Below, in pieces: positions 1 through 6,694 of a stretch of 17,075 bases of DNA. The notes beneath the pieces are model-generated. The model searched no databases, was not told the origin of the DNA, and saw only the letters and a list, made by a program, of their open reading frames with translations. How positions within the stretch are numbered: the stretch's first letter is position 1; every line of letters begins with the position of its first letter. Location of the stretch: NCBI GenBank assembly GCA_030446945.1, contig JAUJMI010000001.1:1-17075 (forward strand), read 5' to 3'. Both the position numbers and the translations under genes were made by a program. The stretch is from Longimicrobium sp. (GTDB lineage Bacteria; Gemmatimonadota; Gemmatimonadetes; Longimicrobiales; Longimicrobiaceae).

Positions 1-12
1 CCGGGGCGAGTG

Positions 13-56
13 AACTCGCAGCAACAACAGCACAAAGTCCGCCTGCGCGGACTCGC
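13..56 (+). repeat. Dispersed repeat containing the GCACAAAGTCCGCCT core, copy 1
   Basis: A run of CAAC-type bases, then GCACAAAGTCCGCCT, then a short hairpin made by AGTCCGC and GCGGACT. The same arrangement occurs at 12743-12786 in the same orientation and, inverted, at 12811-12846. It is non-coding and probably a genome-wide interspersed element; only its recurrence in this window is directly seen. Confidence 0.7.
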
Positions 57-103
57 GCGGCCGTCTTCTCGCTTCGACATCTGCCGCACGCACCGGCAAC
101 CCC

Positions 104-127
104 GTAGGGGCGCGATTCATCGCCCCC
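104..127 (-). repeat. Palindromic repeat GGGCGCGATGAATCGCGCCC family, reverse orientation
   Basis: Reads GTAGGGGCGCGATTCATCGC on the plus strand. The family has a 9-bp perfect stem (GGGCGCGAT / ATCGCGCCC) around a 2-nt loop, usually followed by CTACG. This copy has one altered base in the last arm. Other copies are at 4575, 7570, 11533, 16742 and 16802. From here to 276 I see no gene, only GC-rich sequence and a small TCGCTCC-A-GGAGCGA palindrome near 237-251. Confidence 0.75.
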
Positions 128-276
128 GCCCTCTCCCCCACCTCGGTCGCCGCCCCACCGCACCGCACCCGTAGGCGCAGCCCGAAGTGGCTGCCCGTGC
201 CCTCGGAATGCGCCGCGGCCCGCCTCCAGGAGTAATCGCTCCAGGAGCGAATAGATGCGCGGCTGGAACCACCGCG

Positions 277-489
277 CTACAGGTCTTCCGGTTTGAGCCC
301 GGTGCGTTTTGCGATTCGTGCGAGGATCCTGCCGCCGATCTCGTCGGAGTCGTGGAAGGCGAAGACGTAGTCCCCAGCCGTCGCGGGCGAGCGTCCGGTG
401 AGACGTGCCGTCTTGGCCCTTCAACGTCCAGCCGATCCGAAGCAGCGCGCAAGAACACGCCGCGCCTTCCTGCTGGGCCAGGTGCTCAC
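277..489 (-). pseudogene. hicA: hicA-like mRNA interferase toxin, frameshifted
   Basis: Reading through frame changes gives a HicA-type protein of about 71 residues. It starts VSTWPSRKARRVLA, continues ALLRIGWTLKGQDG, then TSHRTLARDGW, then DYVFAFHD, and ends ARIAKRTGLKPEDL. HicA toxins are small dsRBD-fold ribonucleases with an essential histidine; the family SHRTL segment with that histidine is still recognisable. The GTG start at 489 overlaps the hicB stop as GTGA, the usual coupled arrangement. The frame breaks near 447-450, causing an early TGA at 421-423, and again near 371-375, so no intact toxin can be made. Neighbouring genes have intact frames, which argues for real decay over general sequence error. 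The family call rests on remembered motif similarity and is fairly secure. Confidence 0.75.
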
Positions 490-691
490 GCCGCGAGGAA
501 CGAAACGCTGAGCGGCTCCGAGGCCGCCGCGCCGTGTTCGAGCCGCTCCGCGACAACCCGTAGCGCCAACGCCTGCACTTTGGCGACGGCGGATGCGCGA
601 TCGTCGCCGTAGACCATCACGCCGGCAGCTCGGGCACCTCAGCGATCCAGCGGCCATCGTCTTCGCGCTCGATCTCGATGGTGTAGCGCAT
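486..691 (-). pseudogene. hicB: hicB-like antitoxin, frameshifted
   Basis: The ATG at 691 is preceded by a GAAGAGG ribosome-binding site at a sensible distance. It opens the typical HicB N-terminus MRYTIEIEREDDGRWIAEVP, followed by ELP. A single-base loss near 620-625 (CCGGCGTG where CCGGGCGTG is expected) gives a TGA after 24 residues. In the shifted frame the expected sequence resumes (VMVYGDDRASAVAKVQALAL, then VVAERLEHG, ending LSVSFLAA) to a TGA at 486-488. HicB antitoxins have this partial RNase-H-like fold and neutralise HicA by direct binding. The gene order here is antitoxin before toxin. With both partners broken the locus looks like a dead toxin-antitoxin module. Confidence 0.8.
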
Positions 692-729
692 CGGCGGAAC
701 CTCTTCCCGGAGTCTGGAGAGCTCTCGAT

Positions 730-1083
730 TCATCGAACATCGCCAGAAGTGCCGATGGGAGCAAGCTCGGCGAGGCCCCGCTCCGTCGTAGCATAGCGGC
801 AGTAGTGCAGGCGGTAGGGGTCGAACTGCACGCCGAACTGCTTCCGCGCCGCGTGTGTGCGCGACTCGCCCACCCGCCGGAACACGTATGTGCCGACCAC
901 CGCCGCCAGGACGCCGAGCACAACGAGGACGACGATGACGTCGAACAGCGTAATGCCGGCGCGTCCAGGCGCCGCGCGCCGGGACGCGCTCGCTCGATGT
1001 CCTTCTCCAGCGGTGCGGGAGCCGCGGACAGCCAGGGTCGCGGCTCCCGGTGCGCCCGCGAGCCGCGAAGGAACGTTGCACAC
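730..1083 (-). pseudogene. Truncated GspG-like type II secretion pseudopilin
   Basis: The segment GITLFDVIVVLVVLGVLAAV is a class III prepilin cleavage site followed by the long hydrophobic helix of type IV pilins and pseudopilins. YRLHYCRYATTERGLAEL matches the GspG block that normally reads like YRLDNGRYPTTEQGL. The reading frame then stops at 730-732, before the W-x-GPYL and calcium-site part of the family, so about 50 C-terminal residues are missing. Position 5 of the mature helix is Asp, not the usual Glu. A few residues seem lost between the helix and the YRL block. No good start exists: GTG at 1083 would give a leader of over 40 residues. Most likely a remnant; a divergent short pseudopilin is the alternative. 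The region before about 970 is uncertain. Confidence 0.55.
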
Positions 1084-1143
1084 TCCCGCGCCGCGGGTCA
1101 GATTGCGGCGTTCCCCCGTTCCGGTTCCCCGGTCCCCGCGCGC

Positions 1144-2526
1144 GTGGCCACTCCCGCCGTTCTCGTCATCGACCCGCTCGCCGCCTCCGGCGACGCCGTG
1201 CGCGAGGCCACGCGCGAGGCGCTGGGGGAGCGCGCGCGCGTGCATCCCTGCGCCACCCTTTCCGAAGGGCTGGAGCGGCTCCGCGCGGGCGGGTGGTGCG
1301 GCGTCGTCCTCTCGCTTGACTTCCCGGCGGCCGACCTGGCGCTGGTGGAGCGCATGGTGTCCAGCGGGGTGGAGCCGGGCGCCCTGGTGCTGACCGCGTC
1401 GCGCCCCACCATGCAGCTGATGGTGGAGGCGTCGCGGCTGGGGGTGCTGGGCGTGCTGGCGGCCCCGCCTAACGTGCGCGAGCTGGCGGCCCTGCTGCGC
1501 GAAGTCTCCGACGCCGAGGAAACGGTCCCCCTGGACGTTGAGGACGCCGAGGGCGACGGCGACTCCGCGATCGGGGGGAGCCCGTCGATGCTGGAGGTGT
1601 TCCGCATGGTGGGGCGCGTGGCGCCGAGCTCGGCCACCGTGCTCATCCTGGGCGAGAGCGGGACGGGGAAGGAGCTGGTGGCGCGCGCCATCCACCGCAA
1701 CAGCGAGCGCGCCGCCGGGCCGTTCGTCGCCATCAACTGCGCCGCCATCCCCGAGAACCTGCTGGAATCGGAGCTCTTCGGGCACGAGAAGGGCGCCTTC
1801 ACCGGCGCCATCGCCCGCAAGATCGGCCGCTGGGAGCGCGCCCAGCGGGGGACGCTGCTGCTGGACGAGATCGGCGACATGAGCCTGGCGCTGCAGGCCA
1901 AGATCCTGCGCGCCCTGCAGGAGCGCGAGATCGAGCGCGTGGGCGGCGAGGAGCGCATCCCCGTGGACGTGCGCGTGGTGGCCGCCACGCACCGCAACCT
2001 GCGCAGCGCCATCGCCGAGGGGACCTTTCGCGAGGACCTGTACTTCCGCCTGGCGGTGGTCACGCTGGAGCTGCCGCGCCTCCGCGACCGCGGGCCGGAC
2101 CTGGACCTCCTCACGCAGCACTTCGTCGCCCGGCACGCGGCGCACTACGGCCGGCCCATCCGCGCTATCGCCCGCTCCGTCTTCGAGCGTTTTCACCAGC
2201 ACGACTGGCCGGGGAACATCCGCGAGCTGCGCAACGTCACCGAGCGCGCGGTGCTGATGTCGCACGGCGCGGTGCTGTTGTCGGACCACCTGCCCACGGA
2301 CCAGCTCAACGCCCCCGCCCCCGGCGAGGCGGACACCGGTGCCCCGCTGGCGGGCTACTCCCCGGACCTGGACCTGGCCTCGGTGGAGCGCCTGCACATC
2401 CGCGAGGTGCTGCGGCGCGTGGGCGGCCACATGGGGCGCGCGTCGGAGGTGCTGGGGGTGCACCGCAACACCCTCACCCGCAAGGTGCGCGAGTATGGGC
2501 TGGAGGGCTCCGCTTCCCTGGTATAG
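1144..2526 (+). CDS. Sigma-54-dependent response-regulator-like activator (NtrC family)
   Basis: 460 residues from GTG 1144, chosen because homology-like sequence begins at VLVID. Residues 5-122 resemble a receiver domain: D10, a candidate phospho-acceptor D59 and T84 remain, but the invariant lysine position is alanine (A107, in LAAPPN), so phosphorylation switching may be altered. Residues 142-385 form the AAA+ activator domain: Walker A GESGTGKE (170-177), the sigma-54 contact loop GAFTGA (217-222), Walker B LLLDEIGD (238-245) and an arginine-rich sensor region FREDLYFRL. The C-terminus (417-450) is a Fis-type helix-turn-helix. Such proteins remodel sigma-54 RNA polymerase at enhancer-dependent promoters. 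No histidine kinase or clear -24/-12 promoter lies nearby, so the target is unknown. The gene is divergent from the pseudopilin remnant. Confidence 0.93.
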   Translation: MATPAVLVIDPLAASGDAVREATREALGERARVHPCATLSEGLERLRAGGWCGVVLSLDFPAADLALVERMVSSGVEPGALVLTASRPTMQLMVEASRLGVLGVLAAPPNVRELAALLREVSDAEETVPLDVEDAEGDGDSAIGGSPSMLEVFRMVGRVAPSSATVLILGESGTGKELVARAIHRNSERAAGPFVAINCAAIPENLLESELFGHEKGAFTGAIARKIGRWERAQRGTLLLDEIGDMSLALQAKILRALQEREIERVGGEERIPVDVRVVAATHRNLRSAIAEGTFREDLYFRLAVVTLELPRLRDRGPDLDLLTQHFVARHAAHYGRPIRAIARSVFERFHQHDWPGNIRELRNVTERAVLMSHGAVLLSDHLPTDQLNAPAPGEADTGAPLAGYSPDLDLASVERLHIREVLRRVGGHMGRASEVLGVHRNTLTRKVREYGLEGSASLV

Positions 2527-2527
2527 T
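2519..2527 (+). promoter_or_regulatory. Possible extended -10 promoter (TGGTATAGT)
   Basis: TG-N-TATAGT matches an extended -10 element in otherwise GC-rich DNA and overlaps the activator stop codon. No convincing -35 is present 17-18 bp upstream. If used it would give the lipoprotein gene a leader of about 160 nt. This is inference from one motif. Confidence 0.3.
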
Positions 2528-2694
2528 GAAGCTGCCCGATTTTGGTGCAACGGGTGTCGGCCGCAGACGAGCCCGGCAGACGCTTGGCCGCTAAAACACT
2601 GGCGATTTGCGTGGGTGGGGGATGGGCGCCGGGGGCACGGCATCTGCTATTCCTGCTCGCCGGGAATCTCGCTCACTCCGGAAAGGAACCGTCC

Positions 2695-3234
2695 GTGACC
2701 CTTCGACGCTCCCTCGGCGCCGCGCTCGCTTCGCTGGTCCTGCTCGCCGGCTGCACCGAGAACACCCCGCTCGCCCCGCGGGTGGACGCCGGCCGCACGC
2801 TCTCACCGCAGGACGTGACCGAGCTGCTGCACTTCGCGACGCTGCCGGACCTCTCGGGCACGCGGCGCGCGGAGAAGCGGATCAGCGCGGCCGAGGGCGG
2901 CTTCGTGGAGCTGAACGGCTTCCGCGTGGACATCCCCGCCGGCGCGCTCCCGGCCGACACGGTGGTCACCATCGACCTCCCCACCGATCCGGCGCTGGCC
3001 CAGCGCGTGGTGGCGGAGTTCGGGCCGCACGGCATCCGGTTCAACACCCCGGTCACCCTCCGCTTCCCGCTCACGGGCGTGTCGCTCAACGGCAGCCCCA
3101 TCGAGGTGGCGCGCTGGGAGAACGGCGGGTGGACCTCGCTGGGCGGCAGCGTCGACGCGCTCGGCACGGTGCTTTCCGGGACGACGCCGCACTTCTCGGC
3201 GTACGGCGGCAAGTACGTCATGGCCGGCGGCTGA
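2695..3234 (+). CDS. Secreted lipoprotein with a ZU5-like beta domain
   Basis: 179 residues from GTG 2695, preceded by GAAAGGA at 2681-2687. An upstream in-frame ATG at 2542 is less likely because the signal sequence begins only here. Residues 1-20 are a lipoprotein signal (RR, hydrophobic stretch, LLAGC), with lipidation expected at Cys20. From about residue 65 there is a beta-rich segment (GFVELNGFRVDIPAGAL and DTVVTIDLP, later FNTPVTLRFPL), reminiscent of ZU5-like domains in bacterial surface proteins. The closing SGTTPHFSAYGGKY resembles the end of such modules. The function is unknown; an envelope-anchored role is inferred. It is followed after 30 bp by the TPR gene on the same strand. 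Confidence 0.8.
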   Translation: MTLRRSLGAALASLVLLAGCTENTPLAPRVDAGRTLSPQDVTELLHFATLPDLSGTRRAEKRISAAEGGFVELNGFRVDIPAGALPADTVVTIDLPTDPALAQRVVAEFGPHGIRFNTPVTLRFPLTGVSLNGSPIEVARWENGGWTSLGGSVDALGTVLSGTTPHFSAYGGKYVMAGG

Positions 3235-3264
3235 CCGCCGGCCCCTTCCTCTCCACAGGTCAAA

Positions 3265-4554
3265 GTGTCCCGGCCCGCAGCGCAGCTGCTGGTGGAGCGT
3301 GCGCTCGCGCTCGTTCCGCTTGGCGACGAGTTTCTCCCCCTGAGCGACGCCCTCATCGGCGCCTCGCACACGGACCGGGAGAAGCTCTGGGCGCGCTCCG
3401 GGGCGTACTCCACGGTGGGAAAGCGGGTGCTGGACGCGGACCGCCTGGCCTCGCTGGTCCCCGCCGTCGTCACCCGCGCGCAGGAGCGGATGGAGCGCCT
3501 GTTCGCCCTTGTGATCGAGGCGGTGCGCCTGCAGGGCGAGGGAGACGCGGCCGGCGCGGCGCGCGCGCTGGTGCGAGCCGGCGAGGTGGAGGAGGGGGAG
3601 CGGAGACTCGAGCAGGCGCAGCAGATCTACTCGCTGGCGCTGGAGGTGTCGCGCGACCTGCGGGACAAGGGGCCCGAGATCCTGGCGCTGCGGCGGCTGG
3701 GGCGCAGCTCGCGCGCGGCCGGGCGGCTGGAAGAGGCGTGGGAGTGGTACCAGCGCAGCCTGCGGCTGAGTGAGGCCCAGGGCGACGAGACGGGACAGGC
3801 CATCGCGTGCCAGGGGCTGGGCAACGTGTGCGACGGCCGCGGCGAGCGCCCCGAGGCCCGCGCCTGGTACGAGCGCGGTCTGGAGATCGCCCGCCGGCTG
3901 GACGACCCATCGGTGGAGTGGCCGTTCTACACCAACCTTTCCGTGCTGGCGATGCTGGAGGGGAAGCTTCCCCTGGCCGAGCGGCTGCTGGAGCGCGCCC
4001 GCGAGCGGATCGAGGCCGCGGGTGCCGAGGACCCCCTCCTATTCTGGCTCAACAACCGCGGCCTCCTCCTGCTGGAGTGCGGCGAAGAGGTGGCCGCGGA
4101 GGGCGTCTTCCGCGAGGCGCTGGCACGCGGGCCCGAGGCGGACTGGGAGGTCACGCTGCGGGTGAACCTGGGCGGCGCCCTGGTGACGCAGGACCGCCTC
4201 CTGGAAGCGCAGGACGAGGCCCGCCGCGCCGAGGAGATCGCCATCCTCAACCGCTTCGTCCCGGACCTGGTGGACGTCTACCTGCTGCTGGGCTCGGTGG
4301 CGCGCGCGCAGCGGGACGAGGAGGGCTTCGTGTTTTACGAGCAGGCGTTGCGGGTGTGCCGCGAGCGGGGGTTGCCGCGCAAGACGGAGGCGGCGATTCT
4401 GCACGACTACGGTCTCCTGCACGCGCGCTGCAACCGCCCCTCCGAGGCTCGCGCGTACCTGGACGCGGCCGGCGAGGTCTACCGCGCCCTCGGCTTCGCC
4501 CCCGAGCTCGCCCGCCTCGCCGCCGATCTGGAGGAGATCGGAGCGGTGGGTTGA
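3265..4554 (+). CDS. Tetratricopeptide repeat protein
   Basis: 429 residues from GTG 3265 with an AGG 6 nt upstream. Residues 1-95 are helical and not recognised. From about 97 to 420 there are successive TPR-like helix pairs with the usual Ala, Gly, Tyr and Ala spacing. Examples are LRRLGRSSRAAGRLEEAWEW, then ACQGLGNVCDGRGERPEARA followed by WYERGLEIA, and AILHDYGLLHARCNRPSEAR. The repeat unit is about 40 residues, closer to the TPR_12/MalT-type superhelix than to the strict 34-residue form. No signal peptide or catalytic domain is visible, so it is probably a cytoplasmic protein-interaction scaffold. Spacing to the lipoprotein suggests co-transcription. Partners cannot be deduced. Confidence 0.88.
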   Translation: MSRPAAQLLVERALALVPLGDEFLPLSDALIGASHTDREKLWARSGAYSTVGKRVLDADRLASLVPAVVTRAQERMERLFALVIEAVRLQGEGDAAGAARALVRAGEVEEGERRLEQAQQIYSLALEVSRDLRDKGPEILALRRLGRSSRAAGRLEEAWEWYQRSLRLSEAQGDETGQAIACQGLGNVCDGRGERPEARAWYERGLEIARRLDDPSVEWPFYTNLSVLAMLEGKLPLAERLLERARERIEAAGAEDPLLFWLNNRGLLLLECGEEVAAEGVFREALARGPEADWEVTLRVNLGGALVTQDRLLEAQDEARRAEEIAILNRFVPDLVDVYLLLGSVARAQRDEEGFVFYEQALRVCRERGLPRKTEAAILHDYGLLHARCNRPSEARAYLDAAGEVYRALGFAPELARLAADLEEIGAVG

Positions 4555-4574
4555 GGCGTACGCCGCAAGACATC

Positions 4575-4598
4575 GTAGGGGCGCGATTCATCGCGCCC
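4575..4598 (-). repeat. Palindromic repeat GGGCGCGATGAATCGCGCCC family, reverse orientation
   Basis: A perfect copy of the 20-nt palindrome, preceded by GTAG (CTAC on the other strand). It sits 20 bp after the TPR stop codon, between convergent genes. See the copies at 104, 7570, 11533, 16742 and 16802. Confidence 0.8.
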
Positions 4599-4628
4599 GT
4601 GGCCGGCCGTGCGCCGGAAACAGCGGGC

Positions 4629-4686
4629 CCACACAGAGACACGGAGGCACAGAGAGAGAAGAACATCTCTCCGTGCCTCTGCTTTT
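4629..4686 (+). repeat. CACAGAGAC-type hairpin repeat, possible terminator
   Basis: The arms GGAGGCACAGAGAGA (4643-4657) and TCTCTCCGTGCCTCT (4666-4680) pair over 15 bp with one mismatch and one G-T pair around an 8-nt loop. TTTTT follows at 4683-4687. It lies between the convergent TPR and thioredoxin-like genes and could terminate the plus-strand transcript. The low-complexity CACAGAGACACGGAGGC wording is of the kind often scattered through such genomes, so it may be an interspersed element doing a terminator's job. Confidence 0.55.
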
Positions 4687-4716
4687 TCGCGTCTTCGCGT
4701 GAGGACCCGCCGTTCG

Positions 4717-5256
4717 TCAGGCGACCTGCTTCATCAGCGCCAGGATCTCGCGCAGGGTGCTCTCGCCGCGGTCGCGGGCGTACCAGCGGCGCACGTCGCG
4801 GTAGATCTCGGCCAGGGGGCGCAGGCCAGCCTTCTTCTCCCGCAGCACCATCTCCTGCAGCTCCGCCGGGCGCGGTCCCCACTGGCCCACGGGGCGGAAG
4901 TCACGGTCGAGGACCACGGCGAGCGGAATCGAGCGCGCGCCGCTGGTGAGATGGCGGTCAATCAGTTCCGGCTTCTCATCGCGCTTCACCACGCGCACCT
5001 GCATACCCGGCGCCGTCTCGGCCAGCCTCGCGATCACGGGGACGGTGTTCGAAGCGTCGCCGCACCAGTCCTCCGAGATGATCAGCAGCTTCCAGCCGTC
5101 CCCCAGCGCGGCGGCCTCCTCGGCGGCCCAGGCGGGGACCACGGCGCGGCTGTCGACGGCGAGCCACAGGTCGCGGTGCTCGCGCACTTCGCTGCCCAGG
5201 TAGTCGCCCCAGGTGAACGCCCCGTTCCAGAACGCCCGGTAGTCCAGGTCGGTCAT
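4717..5256 (-). CDS. Thioredoxin-fold protein with a single-cysteine WCGDAS site
   Basis: 179 residues starting MTDLDYRAFW. The ATG at 5256 is chosen because GGAGG at 5269-5265 is spaced 8 nt from it; ATG 5262 and TTG 5271 are too close. Residues 56-70 read KLLIISEDWCGDASN: the thioredoxin beta strand and active-site loop, with Cys65 but Asp-Ala-Ser instead of a second cysteine. SIPLAVVLD places the cis-proline at P111. This is the pattern of the Thioredoxin_9-like family in Pfam, small cytoplasmic proteins often annotated only as thioredoxin family. A monothiol mechanism is inferred. No signal peptide is seen. The gene is divergent from the release-factor-like gene, with 178 bp between starts and no clear shared promoter. 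Confidence 0.85.
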   Translation of the reverse strand: MTDLDYRAFWNGAFTWGDYLGSEVREHRDLWLAVDSRAVVPAWAAEEAAALGDGWKLLIISEDWCGDASNTVPVIARLAETAPGMQVRVVKRDEKPELIDRHLTSGARSIPLAVVLDRDFRPVGQWGPRPAELQEMVLREKKAGLRPLAEIYRDVRRWYARDRGESTLREILALMKQVA

Positions 5257-5434
5257 CTTCATGCCCTCCAATCAGATGGGCGGAGCCGAGGAGGCTCCGC
5301 GCGCCCCGGTACACCGGAGGCGCACCCGAAGGTAGCGGAGGCGTCAAGCGGGGGGGCACTGGCTCCCCTTTTGCACCGAGCCGGACGCTCGCCGCGACCT
5401 GCGGCCGATTCCGCCTCCTTCAACACAGGATGGT

Positions 5435-6559
5435 ATGATTACCAAGCAAGACCTCGAGAGGCTGATCTCCCGCGAGCCGGGCGGGCGCCCCGTGATCTCG
5501 CTCTTCCTCGACATGTCGGTCAACCACAACAACAAGCGTCAGTGGGACGTCTTCCTGAGCCAGAAGCGCGCCCAGCTCGAGGAGATTGAGCCGGAGCTGA
5601 TCGCGCGCGAAGGCCCGGCGGTGGACGACCTGACGGACCGCATCCGCTCGTGGATCGCGGACGACTTCGACCAGTCGAACCGCGGCGTGGTGATCTACGC
5701 CGAGGTGGGCGGCGACTACTTCGAGGCGATGCAGTTTCCCGTCCCGGTCCAGAACCGTATGGTGGTGAACGACCGCCCCATGGTGGGGCCGCTGGCACAG
5801 GTGCTGGAGAGCTATCACCACTACGGCGTCATCCTGCTGGACCGCGAGCACGTCCGCATCCTGAGCGTGTACCTGGGGTCGCTGCTGGACGAGATCGAGC
5901 GCCATGGCGAGCCGCTCCCGGTCAACAGCCACGTCAAGGCCGGCGGATACTCGCAGTCGCGCATCCAGCGCCGCAAGGCGGAGGAGATGCGGCACTTCTT
6001 CAAGGACTTCGCCGCCGAGGTGGAGGAGTTCGTCGCTCGCTACCACCCGCAGGACCTGGTGCTGCTGGGGACCGAGGAGAATACGGCCAAGTTCCGCGAG
6101 TTCCTCCCCGACTCCATCCTGCAGCGCATCGTCCACACCGGCAACATGTGGGTGGACGAGCCCGCCGCGGGGGTGATGGAGAAGCTGGAACCGCTCCTGC
6201 GCGCCGACCTGGAGCGCCACAACCGCGAGGTGGTGGAGCAGCTCAAGGACCGCGTGGCCCACGACTACCTCGCCACCGCAGGCTTCCAGGGGACGCTGAC
6301 CGCGCTCCAGGAGGGGAAGGTGGACACGCTGGTCCTCGCCTCCGACCACCGGCAGGACGGCGTCCGCTGCGGCCAGTGCGGCTTCGTCTTCGCGCGCGAG
6401 ATGAAGACGTGCCCGTACGACGGCTCCTCCACGCTGGAAGGGGTGGACGTGGTGGAGGAGATGGTGAGGATGGCGGAAGGGCAGGGGGTGCAGATCGCCT
6501 TCGCCGCCGCCGCCGAGGTGCAGGAGCTCAAGGGCGCAGGCGCGCTGCTCCGCTTCTGA
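5435..6559 (+). CDS. Bacterial release-factor-1-like protein (baeRF / Vms1 type)
   Basis: 374 residues from ATG 5435, preceded by AGGATGG. The N-terminal part (1-125) contains PVISLFLDMSVNHNNKRQW, as in bacterial eRF1-like families. The middle domain starts GVILLDREHVRI (131-142) and carries the loop KAGGYSQSRIQRRKAEEMRH (168-187). This aligns with the GGQ-S-x-x-R-F loop of eukaryotic/archaeal RF1 and the GGxxQ loop of Vms1/ANKZF1, with Gln174 as the likely functional glutamine. The C-terminal part has a zinc-ribbon-like C312-x-x-C315 and C326-P-Y-D, and ends LKGAGALLRF, like the aRF1 terminus. Vms1 homologues cut or hydrolyse peptidyl-tRNA during ribosome rescue. A role in release or quality control is inferred; activity in bacteria of this type is little studied. 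Confidence 0.85.
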   Translation: MITKQDLERLISREPGGRPVISLFLDMSVNHNNKRQWDVFLSQKRAQLEEIEPELIAREGPAVDDLTDRIRSWIADDFDQSNRGVVIYAEVGGDYFEAMQFPVPVQNRMVVNDRPMVGPLAQVLESYHHYGVILLDREHVRILSVYLGSLLDEIERHGEPLPVNSHVKAGGYSQSRIQRRKAEEMRHFFKDFAAEVEEFVARYHPQDLVLLGTEENTAKFREFLPDSILQRIVHTGNMWVDEPAAGVMEKLEPLLRADLERHNREVVEQLKDRVAHDYLATAGFQGTLTALQEGKVDTLVLASDHRQDGVRCGQCGFVFAREMKTCPYDGSSTLEGVDVVEEMVRMAEGQGVQIAFAAAAEVQELKGAGALLRF

Positions 6560-6581
6560 GCCCGCGTGACGGCGAACGCGG

Positions 6582-6607
6582 GGCCCGGGGACGAGCGTCT
6601 CCGGGCC
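6582..6607 (+). terminator. Hairpin after the release-factor-like gene
   Basis: GGCCCGGGGAC (6582-6592) and GTCTCCGGGCC (6597-6607) form an 11-bp stem with one G-T pair and a GAGC loop, 22 bp after the stop codon. There is no T-run, so it may be a weak terminator or 3'-end stabiliser. Confidence 0.5.
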
Positions 6608-6626
6608 ACGCACTTCTGCCCGGTGC

Positions 6627-6656
6627 TTGACAACTGTAACACGGCGCCGCTACGTT
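6627..6656 (+). promoter_or_regulatory. Promoter: TTGACA -35 with TACGTT -10
   Basis: A perfect TTGACA at 6627-6632, an 18-bp spacer and TACGTT at 6651-6656. The AACTGTAAC stretch is locally AT-rich. It sits just upstream of the ATG at 6695, giving a short leader without a Shine-Dalgarno sequence. This is the clearest sigma-70-like promoter in the window. Confidence 0.65.
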
Positions 6657-6694
6657 CGCCTCTCACCTCCCCTTCCTTCCGGTCCCAACCCCCC

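Noticed and set aside
187..612. Plus-strand frame across the hicBA remnant
   Set aside because: No ribosome-binding site or family similarity; the minus strand carries clear HicA/HicB sequence.
730..2643. A 637-residue minus-strand open frame opposite the sigma-54 activator
   Set aside because: His-, Gln- and Arg-rich translation typical of antisense in GC-rich genes. Only its last part (pseudopilin-like) carries family sequence.
2527..2694. Riboswitch or sigma-54 promoter in the leader of the lipoprotein gene
   Set aside because: No known aptamer pattern; TGGC and TTGC are present but at the wrong spacing for -24/-12.
2607..3773. 388-residue plus-strand frame over the lipoprotein and TPR genes
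   Set aside because: Low-complexity Arg/Gly/Ala shadow; the other frame has a signal peptide, ribosome-binding site and TPR motifs.
5257..5434. Shared divergent promoter for the thioredoxin-like and release-factor-like genes
   Set aside because: TTGACG and TACCTT occur on the minus strand but only 7 bp apart; no correctly spaced pair was found.
6566..6694. Upstream ATG 6566 as start of the 209-aa protein
   Set aside because: It would place the terminator-like hairpin and the TTGACA promoter inside the coding region.
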